From positions 1 to 7,996 of the forward strand of contig JAHEEB010000155.1 of assembly GCA_024640925.1 (NCBI GenBank): DNA of 7,996 bases, read 5' to 3'. A program made the translations under genes and the position numbers. The stretch comes from Bacteroidota bacterium (GTDB taxonomy: Bacteria > Bacteroidota > Bacteroidia > Bacteroidales > UBA10428). Positions within the stretch are counted from its first letter, which is position 1; each line of letters starts with the position of its first letter. The notes under the pieces are model-generated. The model was not told the DNA's origin and searched no databases. It was given only the letters and a program-made list of their open reading frames with translations. Positions 1-6,668 of the stretch are shown one piece after another.

Positions 1-986
1 AATTTTCTAAACTCGAATGAAGGATACCCATTTTCTCCGTTCAATTCATAACCCAGGAATCGCATTTTATAATAGTAATTTTCGGATGTTCTGATAATAT
101 AAGCGAATTCAGAATTGATCTCATAACTTGCTGTCCCTGATGAAGTATTTACTGCAACTTTTTTCCAATCATACCCTATTACGTCACGTTGACTTGTGAA
201 ATTATAATCAGGAATAAGAGATTCATTAATAGATTCATAATCATTCACCGAATCAATAACACCTTGTGTTCCGAAATTATTCAGCAATACACCTCTCACC
301 AGGTAAGGTGCTGTGACTCCCATTTCAGTGACAATTGTATAATAAGGACAAAAAACCAGGTCATATGAATGATTATCAGGTTCAATATCAATAACACTGG
401 CAGATTCAAAAGAATAATATAAGAAATTTCTATCTGAGGACTTTTGTACTCGAACTGTATCAATTGATTCAGGAGAATCATTCATACTAAAACAAAAGGT
501 ATAATTGCTGAAATCAACCTTCAGAAACTTTATCCTGTAAATCTCGCTGTAACTTGTCCCGGAAAACTTTCCTAACAGATATACATTTCCTGAATACGCT
601 GTATCGGCACCTTCCAGTTTAATCCATCCCGAAGCTGCCGTAGAATCAGGAAAAAACAATTGCTGATCATAATTCCAGGCAAATTGTTTTGGAAAGTTTA
701 TTTCAGCTAGCATATTATTTTGCCTGGTATTATATAAAAACCAATTTGCGCCAGAGTTGGTAAGAATAACACAATCGTTCTGTCCACTGCCAAACCCTAA
801 ATTCCATAAATCTGAATAATGCCAGTCTACGATAGTATTGGTTTCAAAATCGAAATAACTAGTGTATTGCTCAATTTGGTGCGAAATTACAGTAGCATTG
901 CCATCGAATGGCTTCAGAGACTCGTCTTTCTCGAAACAAGAAACTGCCAGAACGGCAACTATTGGCAGGTAAACTCTATTTCTCAT
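1..986 (-). CDS. HmuY-like lipoprotein B (3' end cut off by window edge)
   Basis: Second HmuY-family haem-binding-type lipoprotein of the operon. Translation from ATG at 986 is open for 328 codons and leaves the window, probably only a few residues before its stop, because its end aligns with the C-terminus of the paralogue at 3266-4270. The signal peptide has lipobox AVSC with the lipidated Cys at 17, followed by FEKDES. The paralogy is visible directly: F-L-Y-Y-S...ID.EPDN...DL.F (residues 188-215) has 15 of 28 positions identical to residues 198-225 of the upstream copy, and both carry an IG(Y/W)DWK motif (here 270-275). The start overlaps the receptor stop by 11 nt, which implies translational coupling. 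Unlike the paralogue it has three extra cysteines (72, 165, 213). Family assignment is by recognition of the fold pattern; the ligand is unknown. Confidence 0.85.
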   Translation of the reverse strand, partial: MRNRVYLPIVAVLAVSCFEKDESLKPFDGNATVISHQIEQYTSYFDFETNTIVDWHYSDLWNLGFGSGQNDCVILTNSGANWFLYNTRQNNMLAEINFPKQFAWNYDQQLFFPDSTAASGWIKLEGADTAYSGNVYLLGKFSGTSYSEIYRIKFLKVDFSNYTFCFSMNDSPESIDTVRVQKSSDRNFLYYSFESASVIDIEPDNHSYDLVFCPYYTIVTEMGVTAPYLVRGVLLNNFGTQGVIDSVNDYESINESLIPDYNFTSQRDVIGYDWKKVAVNTSSGTASYEINSEFAYIIRTSENYYYKMRFLGYELNGENGYPSFEFRK

Positions 987-3273
987 CTTTATGAAAGCGA
1001 TAAATAAGTTTTACAAAAAAGCTTCGTCCATAACCAGCAAGGGTAAAGTCACCTCCACTATGAGCATTGAGTAACCCGGAACTATCGATTGTAGTAACAT
1101 CAAAAATGTTTTTTATACCGGCAGATAAAGTGCACTTATTATCAAAAAATCTTCTGGTAAGTGAGATATCAAGCAGGTTGTAGCCTTCGATAAATTGTTC
1201 CTGTACTCCGTTAAGTTTAAAATCACTATCGAATGTGCCGGCATAATCGTAGTACTTGCCATTATGTTTATATTGAACCGAAGATTCCAGCTTTATTTGC
1301 GGTATACTATAGCTAATCTGTAAAACAATATCTTCAGAATATTTAAATTCGTTGGTCTGAATCAAAGAAGTTTTGCCCAGAATATTAATTCCGGAATTTA
1401 CCCATAAATAATCTCCAAGATAAGTCTTTAACTCAACCCGTGTTCCTACTGTTTTGAATTTCGATTCGCTTATATTGAAATAATACCCCCAACCAGCCCG
1501 GTCTGGATCCAAAGCCAGCTGAATGGCATTATAAATTGTATTTTGAAAAAGACTAAAAGAAGGAATAAGTCTGACTGAGCCAGGATTAAAAGAAGCTCCT
1601 GCCGAGAAACTTATATTGACACCGGTTTCTGCCTTTAAATCCTCGTTGCCGAATATGTGATGGTTATTATCTACAAATTCCATATAAAGTTCTTTCAAAG
1701 AAGGAGCTCTGAACCCTTTCCCATAAGATGCCCGCAGATTAAATCTTCCGATATTGTATTGTACATTCATTGAATAAACCAGTGGAGCTTCGAAATCGGA
1801 ATTATAAATAACCCTTAATCCGGGTTGTATGCTGAAATTCCGATAAGGCTTGTAAATAAAGGTTGAAAACAGCGCTGCATCAGTGATATTCTGCTCGCCT
1901 CCGGTTCTTTCACCCTGCGATTGTTCATAGTTATAATCAATGCCCGATTGTATTTCATATTTGTTATTAAAGATATTTGAGTAAACCGCTCTCAGAGGAA
2001 TCATATGAAAGATGCTAGTATCACTCAGGCTTGCATTTGATGCCAGATTTTCATGCAATGTTACCAGGTCTTTCAGCATACATTTTTTGCTTTTATTGTA
2101 ATACGAATAACCTGCTTGAATTTGTAAGGCACTCCTATTGTTTGGCTTATAGATAAAACTGGTTTGGCTGTTCGACCGGGTTGTAAAATAGTAATAATCG
2201 CTGGCCAGATAGGTTATATATGCCGAATCGTTTGTTACATTAACAAACGATGTATGTACATCATCCAGATCACGCAATTGTTCACGCATAATATTACTTT
2301 GCGCTGAAAAACTGATTTTTTTTGCCTGGTATTTATAGGTAAAATCGCCTGTATATTGTTCTTTCGGCTTATAATACTTAGAGCGTGAATTCTTATCAGG
2401 CGACCACCCGTTGTTGAAATTTCTTCCAATATTCAACGATATGGATTGGTTCCGGAAACTTGTTGATGCTGCTCCCGATATATTATAAATGCCTACTGTT
2501 TCGTAATAAGCCTGTAATTGTGCATAAACAGAACTTGGATCAGGAGTTTTTGTAATAATATTAATTACTCCGGCCATGGCATTGCTACCATATACTACAG
2601 ACATAGGTCCTTCAACTACTTCAATTTGTTCAATATTACCGGAATTAATCTGACCCAAATCAATAATGCCTCCAACCCTTCCGGTAACTGGTAATCCATC
2701 AACAAGCAATTTAATGTGTTCTCCCGTAAGTCCCTGAATACGGATGAAATCACCCAAAGCACCATCGGACTGGCTGTTGAATGCCAGTTCTCCCCGTAAA
2801 GCATCAGCAAGAGTATTAGCAGCCTTTTTTTCTATAATAGATTGATCAATTACATTAATTCGGTAAATCGATTTGTCGGCTGACTGAGGAACAATATGTC
2901 CTGTAACAACAATAGCTCCAAGCTCAACATGGTCTGGTTCCATAAATATTTCGCGAATAATTCCCGGGAAAACAGTATCAGTAATTCTTTTATAGCCTAA
3001 AGCTTCAGCCCTCAGAATTGATTTACCGGCAGTGTTTATCTTCAAATTACCAAATGAATCTGCCAGAAATTTCTGTTCGCGGGAGTTATCTGGACCTGAA
3101 ATTTTAACCATTGCAAAGGGGATAGCGTTGCGGGTTTCCGAATCAATAACTTTTAGCTGACAGGGTTGAGACATCAGCATATTTTGAAAATGGAAGAAAA
3201 ATAAAATAAGAAATATCCCGGAGAAACCAGTTCTCCGGGAAATAATATGGCCTCTTCTACGAATACTATTCAA
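976..3273 (-). CDS. TonB-dependent outer-membrane receptor, HmuR/haem-receptor-like
   Basis: Outer-membrane beta-barrel that would import haem or a related ligand using TonB energy. Numbered from a TTG start at 3273 (765 aa): basic residues 5-14 and a hydrophobic stretch 17-29 form the signal peptide. A carboxypeptidase-regulatory-like domain spans about 38-111, a TonB-box-like IVVTG lies near 121-125, the plug is about 134-242 (LVDGLPV, GPMSVVYGSNAMAGVINIITK-type end), and the barrel runs to the C-terminal YRF. A FRAP motif (521-524), His538-His539 and NEDL (543-546) resemble the FRAP/His/NPDL signature of haem receptors. The start is uncertain. The frame stays open to an ATG at 3366, but that would overlap the upstream gene by 101 nt. 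The next ATG (3180) would remove the signal peptide. TTG at 3273 gives an 8-nt overlap. The length is normal for the family, and the gene is flanked by two HmuY-like lipoproteins. Confidence 0.93.
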   Translation of the reverse strand: MNSIRRRGHIISRRTGFSGIFLILFFFHFQNMLMSQPCQLKVIDSETRNAIPFAMVKISGPDNSREQKFLADSFGNLKINTAGKSILRAEALGYKRITDTVFPGIIREIFMEPDHVELGAIVVTGHIVPQSADKSIYRINVIDQSIIEKKAANTLADALRGELAFNSQSDGALGDFIRIQGLTGEHIKLLVDGLPVTGRVGGIIDLGQINSGNIEQIEVVEGPMSVVYGSNAMAGVINIITKTPDPSSVYAQLQAYYETVGIYNISGAASTSFRNQSISLNIGRNFNNGWSPDKNSRSKYYKPKEQYTGDFTYKYQAKKISFSAQSNIMREQLRDLDDVHTSFVNVTNDSAYITYLASDYYYFTTRSNSQTSFIYKPNNRSALQIQAGYSYYNKSKKCMLKDLVTLHENLASNASLSDTSIFHMIPLRAVYSNIFNNKYEIQSGIDYNYEQSQGERTGGEQNITDAALFSTFIYKPYRNFSIQPGLRVIYNSDFEAPLVYSMNVQYNIGRFNLRASYGKGFRAPSLKELYMEFVDNNHHIFGNEDLKAETGVNISFSAGASFNPGSVRLIPSFSLFQNTIYNAIQLALDPDRAGWGYYFNISESKFKTVGTRVELKTYLGDYLWVNSGINILGKTSLIQTNEFKYSEDIVLQISYSIPQIKLESSVQYKHNGKYYDYAGTFDSDFKLNGVQEQFIEGYNLLDISLTRRFFDNKCTLSAGIKNIFDVTTIDSSGLLNAHSGGDFTLAGYGRSFFVKLIYRFHKDEK
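3216..3240 (-). promoter_or_regulatory. Intra-operon hairpin in the receptor signal-peptide codons
   Basis: Perfect inverted repeat: arm TCCCGGAGAA, a 5-nt loop, arm TTCTCCGGGA. On the transcribed strand it is followed by a pyrimidine-rich, T-dominated stretch of about 24 nt without a clean T run. It lies 26 nt past the stop of the first HmuY-like gene, within codons 12-20 of the receptor. A partial transcription attenuator, an RNA-processing boundary or a translational brake are all possible. The structure is seen in the sequence; the role is inferred. Confidence 0.5.
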
Positions 3274-4270
3274 TGAAACGTGTTTTAAAAGTAATTTCTC
3301 CTGTGGTTTTTCCACCAAAAGCGGTGAAATAGATCTGATATATTGAACCTTCAGAATTTTTAACAAAATAGCTCTGGTTTTCGGTTACTGTATAGTTTGT
3401 AGTTTGAGAAACATTTGTTTTCCAATCCCAGCCAATGGTATTATTAGCTTCCAGAAAACCATCCGTTGTATCGGCATATGTGGCCGATTCGGGACTTTTG
3501 TCAGTTACTTTTGCAGCCTGGTAATTGAGGTTTGTTAATATGCCCATTACGCTGTAATCTACATAAACACCTTGCCCGTAAGGTACTTTTGCTGTATAAA
3601 CAGTGAAAAGCAAATCCCAGGTAGTGTTATCGGGTTCATAATCAATGGTCTTTTTTGAACTGATTGAATAGTAAACAAAATTCTTTGATGAGGCTGATGA
3701 CATATCGATGGTAGCAGAATCTGTTTCCGTTCCATCGATGTTTTCCCATTTCAGAATATAGGAATTGGATATTCCATTTTTGTTTATCATTATTTTTTTA
3801 AAATCCTTGCTGGTAAGTTTAATGATGTAGATCGAATCAGCCACTACATTGTGGGTAGTCATATTGTATGTTCCCCAGCCAAAATTGAAAGCATTTGGAG
3901 AGCCTGCTCCCCGGTTAAAAGCACCCTTCAACCAGTCGGTTTCCTCGTTCCATATCATGTTTGCCGGGTTTACAGAAGTAACATCAATGGTTGACCAATC
4001 GGCAACTGTGCCTGCCGGGTATAATTCTACTCCAGAGCCTTCGTTTATTCTAATACTTGCGGTCTGCAAAGATACAGATAATGCTATATCCCAGTCGGAA
4101 CGTTGAATTTTAGCCACTTCACCGGTACTGAAACTGTAAAAGACATCGTATACCAAATCACTGCCCATTGAAATGCTTTCTTCTTTAAAAGAATTATTGT
4201 CCTTGTCATCGTCATGACATGATAATAAAGCAACAACAGGAATTATTGCATAAAATATATATTTTTTCAT
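3266..4270 (-). CDS. HmuY-like surface lipoprotein A
   Basis: First gene of the three-gene operon, 334 aa, probably a surface haemophore-like lipoprotein that hands ligand to the receptor encoded next. The signal peptide ends in lipobox LLSC (Cys18). HDDDKD follows it, an acidic stretch matching the Bacteroidota surface-export signal, so the protein is probably exposed outside the cell. Family hallmarks are STGEV....RSDWDIAL (48-63) then IRIN (73-76), GWGTYN..TH (131-140), EPDN..WDLLF (212-222), and IGWDWK (279-284). In characterised HmuY proteins haem is held by two His or Met side chains. Met137 and His140 are nearby candidates here but cannot be aligned by eye. It contains only the lipidated cysteine. 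The start at 4270 has an A-rich leader (AAAACACTTAAA) and no Shine-Dalgarno sequence, as is common in this phylum. Confidence 0.88.
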   Translation of the reverse strand: MKKYIFYAIIPVVALLSCHDDDKDNNSFKEESISMGSDLVYDVFYSFSTGEVAKIQRSDWDIALSVSLQTASIRINEGSGVELYPAGTVADWSTIDVTSVNPANMIWNEETDWLKGAFNRGAGSPNAFNFGWGTYNMTTHNVVADSIYIIKLTSKDFKKIMINKNGISNSYILKWENIDGTETDSATIDMSSASSKNFVYYSISSKKTIDYEPDNTTWDLLFTVYTAKVPYGQGVYVDYSVMGILTNLNYQAAKVTDKSPESATYADTTDGFLEANNTIGWDWKTNVSQTTNYTVTENQSYFVKNSEGSIYQIYFTAFGGKTTGEITFKTRFIE

Positions 4271-4291
4271 TTTAAGTGTTTTTAAAATAAT

Positions 4292-4318
4292 AAATACGGA
4301 ATAATACCTTTTGTATTT
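4292..4318. promoter_or_regulatory. Inverted repeat upstream of the HmuY operon, candidate operator
   Basis: AAATAC (4292-4297) and GTATTT (4313-4318) form 6-bp inverted arms with a 15-nt spacer, 22-48 bp upstream of lipoprotein A. An alternative nested hairpin AATAC-CTTTT-GTATT (4303-4317) overlaps it. Haem and iron uptake operons are usually iron- or haem-regulated, so an operator here would make sense. The repeat is short and AT-rich, so chance is a real alternative. I see no convincing Fur-type 19-mer. Confidence 0.2.
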
Positions 4319-4342
4319 GTCTACTTCAGGTAAAAGTAAATG

Positions 4343-4708
4343 TTACAAAAGAAATTCAGGGGGGGCTTTGTTTTCCGGAAGGATGAAATGACCGTTTTCC
4401 GGATGAAAAGAACCGGATAAAAAGAATTCGTTCTTTGTAGAATGTGGAAATATTGTATTAAAGCTGAAATAATCAGATTGGACAATATTCTTTTGAATTT
4501 CAATTTTTTTTACTTGTTGCGGAAATTGAGCAATAGAAGCATCCATGCTGGGTTTCTCGATCTCAAAATGGATTGTTTTTTCGGCATTTTGACCCGGATT
4601 TGTCTCCACACAAATAAAATTTCCATAGCCAAGAAGGATGTAAGCACAAATGACTACAAAGGAGATTATAAAAGGTAATATAGAAGAACTTAGGCCAAAG
4701 AAAAACAT
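4343..4708 (-). CDS. Uncharacterised single-pass membrane protein, 121 aa
   Basis: Not recognised as a known family. It starts at ATG 4708 with a strongly hydrophobic segment (about residues 7-29, SILPFIISFVVICAYILLGY) and few charges before it. A polar tail of about 90 residues follows, most likely periplasmic, containing a PQQVKKIEIQKN segment and ending in proline-rich APPEF. No cysteine motif or catalytic signature is visible; Cys21 and Cys33 are in or near the membrane. It lies 130 nt downstream of the octahaem cytochrome and 72 nt upstream of the HmuY operon on the same strand, so it could be cotranscribed with either. Bacteroidota haem and metal loci often contain small membrane proteins of this size, but no function can be assigned. 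Coding status is supported by length and a sensible topology only. Confidence 0.6.
   Translation of the reverse strand: MFFFGLSSSILPFIISFVVICAYILLGYGNFICVETNPGQNAEKTIHFEIEKPSMDASIAQFPQQVKKIEIQKNIVQSDYFSFNTIFPHSTKNEFFLSGSFHPENGHFILPENKAPPEFLL
4370..4409. repeat. Short imperfect direct repeat inside the 121-aa gene
   Basis: GTTTTCCGG-ATGAAA occurs twice, at 4370-4388 (with a 4-nt AAGG insert) and 4394-4408, 24 nt apart. In the protein it encodes the near-repeat HPEN-GHFI-LPEN. It lies next to a run of seven G (4359-4365). It could reflect slippage or a small duplication at the gene's 3' end. Confidence 0.4.
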
Positions 4709-4838
4709 CTAGAATAATTTTCGTTAAAGGTAAATTAAAAATATTGAACAGACTACACTTTACTTTTCACTTTTCTCTGTTAAAAAAACAGACAAGACGA
4801 AGAACAGATGAAGGATTGCAGAATCAGAAAATGCTACA

Positions 4839-6122
4839 TCAATTTGAGTTTTTCCAGGTATATTTATGTGGCCATGATGCAATATTTGTTGAAATACCAG
4901 TATGGCATACATAACAGGTGTTTTTCTTTTCAGGGTTTGATCCTCCATGCACTTCGGCAAACTCACCTCCCGAACCTTCGCCCCTTGAATTATCATGACA
5001 GACTCCGCAACTTCCCATGGTTTTAATTTTATTTCCCATGTATTGCTTTGGCTGATAATTATCCTTTGCCTCACGCGAAGGGTACATGGCATGAGGACTT
5101 CCATGGCAAGCAGAACAATACAGATTACCATGTCCGGTGGAATTGCGGTAAAGTAAATCATTTGTTTCAACTCCATCAATACCGGAATGACAAGTTATGC
5201 ATTTAGGTTCAGTTACCCATGGTGTTCTGCCGCTGTTTATTGTTGAAGCTACATTGGACATGTCTCCATGACAAGTTATGCAATTACCATCATTGGTACC
5301 CATATGAGCCAGGCTCCTGCTGCATTGTGTTGAAACACCCGGATGGCAGTCATAACAACTCGCACCTTTGGTAGAATGAAATCCGTGAATCGCCTGAGAT
5401 AGATATTTCCCGGATGTACCAGGTCCTGCAGAACCCAAAACAGGACTACCATGGCATTTTGTACATAAAACCGGTTTCTGTGTTACATTAGAAGTACCAA
5501 TTTCTTCATCATGTGTTTGAAGAATATTTGTAAAAACACTGGATGACCCGCCCGAATGACATTTTGCACAGTTTATCTCGTCGGAAGTAGGAACCGTTGC
5601 ATGGGTGGTAGCCAGTACATTATTCGAAGCATCTTTAACACTTATATTAATGACCTGGTATGGATCCCAAACATCATCATCATCCACTGGCACTACCGGC
5701 ATTCCTTCTGCAGTAAAATGATCCGATTTTACAGTCATTGTTCCAAATAACGCAGTGCCCGTAAGTCCTATATCATTTGCAGGTGCAGTACCTCCAAAAA
5801 GACTTGTATAGTTGGTCCAGAATCCACCATATTGTCTTTTCCCAAATGAGAAAGTATTATTTACCAGATTGTACTCAACTGTTATCCCAGTAGTTAAAAC
5901 CTGGGGAGGATTTCCGCGTTTTATAACCTGAACATTAACGGTATTGTAAGGAGGAAGAATTACCAGTTCGTCATACGAGGGGTTCAGACAATGCATACCC
6001 AAATCATTCCACGCAAAAACAACATATTTACTGTTTGCTGCTGGAACTGTGTTGACCTCTTTTTTACAGGAAACAAAAATCAACATTATAATTATCAACA
6101 ATGGGAAAGATATAATTTTCAT
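4839..6122 (-). CDS. Octahaem c-type cytochrome lipoprotein
   Basis: Exported electron-transfer protein, 427 aa, binding eight covalent c-haems. CXXCH motifs start at Cys185, 220, 256, 281, 308, 336, 372 and 403. The signal peptide ends in lipobox FVSC (Cys19), so it is lipid-anchored; KKEV after the Cys is a poor surface-export signal, which leaves periplasmic or surface location open. Residues about 31-180 form a haem-free N-terminal domain beginning FAWNDLGMHC (36-45) and LPPYNTVNVQV (56-66). I recall this domain from large multihaem cytochromes of metal-reducing bacteria. The haem region contains eight further histidines (204, 246, 249, 273, 331, 344, 392, 419), one per haem, consistent with bis-His coordination. 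No canonical catalytic motif of nitrite or hydroxylamine enzymes is evident, so electron transfer or extracellular respiration is more likely than a defined reductase. Start at ATG 6122. Confidence 0.93.
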   Translation of the reverse strand: MKIISFPLLIIIMLIFVSCKKEVNTVPAANSKYVVFAWNDLGMHCLNPSYDELVILPPYNTVNVQVIKRGNPPQVLTTGITVEYNLVNNTFSFGKRQYGGFWTNYTSLFGGTAPANDIGLTGTALFGTMTVKSDHFTAEGMPVVPVDDDDVWDPYQVINISVKDASNNVLATTHATVPTSDEINCAKCHSGGSSSVFTNILQTHDEEIGTSNVTQKPVLCTKCHGSPVLGSAGPGTSGKYLSQAIHGFHSTKGASCYDCHPGVSTQCSRSLAHMGTNDGNCITCHGDMSNVASTINSGRTPWVTEPKCITCHSGIDGVETNDLLYRNSTGHGNLYCSACHGSPHAMYPSREAKDNYQPKQYMGNKIKTMGSCGVCHDNSRGEGSGGEFAEVHGGSNPEKKNTCYVCHTGISTNIASWPHKYTWKNSN

Positions 6123-6172
6123 GACTCTCCGTTTTAGATAAACATATATTCAATAGTCTTCCAAAATTTATT

Positions 6173-6322
6173 TTAGAACATTAATTTGCTTTTAGACAAC
6201 CATGTATGGAAATAAAGTTGTGTATCTAAATAAACCGTTAATCCTGTTTTGGGATTTCCTGGAAGAGAAACAACAGGTGGTAAATTACCTGGTCTTTGCG
6301 ATACCAGGATCTGCTCTTTCAT
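6173..6322 (-). CDS. Possible 49-aa small protein upstream of the cytochrome
   Basis: An ATG at 6322 preceded by GGAGG four bases upstream opens a 49-codon frame that stops 50 nt before the cytochrome start. The product has two PGN motifs in a proline-rich first half (RPGNLPPVVSLPGNP) and a hydrophobic/aromatic second half (TVYLDTQLYFHTWL). It has no cysteine, signal peptide or recognised domain. The strong ribosome binding site is unusual for this phylum and is the main argument for translation. The short length and overlap with a hairpin (CCTGGT at 6288-6293 with ACCAGG at 6303-6308) argue for caution. It might be a leader peptide or non-coding leader RNA of the cytochrome gene. Confidence 0.35.
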   Translation of the reverse strand: MKEQILVSQRPGNLPPVVSLPGNPKTGLTVYLDTQLYFHTWLSKSKLMF

Positions 6323-6491
6323 TATGCCTCCAATTGTTAAGTTTAAGCACATTGATTTTGAAATTAATATTTCAATGACTGTATGCTTGTAATTCTAACT
6401 TTTTCTCCTGAAAGCAATTAACTCTCTTTTGATTTAAATGCAAAAACTCTTTAAAAATCTACTTTAATAATGATTAAATCAACAGATTAAG

Positions 6492-6522
6492 TAAATGTAC
6501 TAAAAATGAAGGAATAAAGCAA
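6492..6522 (-). promoter_or_regulatory. Candidate Bacteroidota-type promoter for the cytochrome unit
   Basis: On the minus strand, TTG (6522-6520) is separated by 20 nt from TACATTTA (6499-6492). This approximates the phylum's TTTG / TAnnTTTG promoter with its usual 19-21 nt spacing, with one mismatch in the -7 element. Transcription would begin near 6485, leaving a leader of roughly 160 nt before the small ORF. AT-rich DNA yields such matches by chance. Confidence 0.3.
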
Positions 6523-6620
6523 TGGTCTTATAAATAAGATAAGCATTTCATAAATATTTTTTGGTTATTCCTTTTTACTCTTGTCTATGGTTTTACAGAA
6601 ATATTATGGAAGCACTCATA

Positions 6621-6645
6621 CAAAAGTCTGAACAAGTCTTTCAGA
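6621..6645 (-). terminator. Weak terminator-like hairpin after the GH43 gene
   Basis: Arms TCTGAA and TTCAGA with a 7-nt loop (6627-6645) are followed on the minus strand by CTTTTG. It starts about 23 nt after the GH43 stop codon. The stem is only 6 bp and the T tract is short, so termination efficiency is doubtful, but the position fits. Confidence 0.3.
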
Positions 6646-6668
6646 GAATGTTTGTGTATCTATGTTCG

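Larger units (their letters stand above)
6323..6668. other. Intergenic region, AT-rich, no gene seen
   Basis: 346 nt between the possible small ORF and the GH43 stop. I find no convincing reading frame on either strand. It contains a weak hairpin just after the GH43 gene and a candidate promoter for the cytochrome unit. A plus-strand frame through here continues into the GH43 gene antisense and has no family resemblance. Confidence 0.5.

Noticed and set aside
819..1007. Plus-strand open frame over the lipoprotein B start
   Set aside because: It is antisense to lipoprotein B and the receptor end, with no domain or leader.
3849..4106. Plus-strand 85-aa open frame
   Set aside because: Antisense to the conserved centre of lipoprotein A; no recognisable protein features.
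4359..4365. Seven-G run as a phase-variation switch
   Set aside because: It lies at the extreme 3' end of the gene, so slippage would alter only the last few residues and not switch the protein.
4442..4678. Plus-strand 78-aa open frame opposite the 121-aa membrane protein
   Set aside because: The minus-strand frame is longer, has a clear membrane segment and lies collinear with its neighbours.
4776..4792. TCTGTT-AAAAA-AACAGA hairpin after the cytochrome gene
   Set aside because: A 6-bp AT-rich stem with no T tract on the minus strand; too weak to call a terminator.
4760..5179. 139-aa open frame on the minus strand
   Set aside because: It is a shifted frame over the haem-binding 3' half of the cytochrome gene, whose eight CXXCH motifs make the other frame certain.
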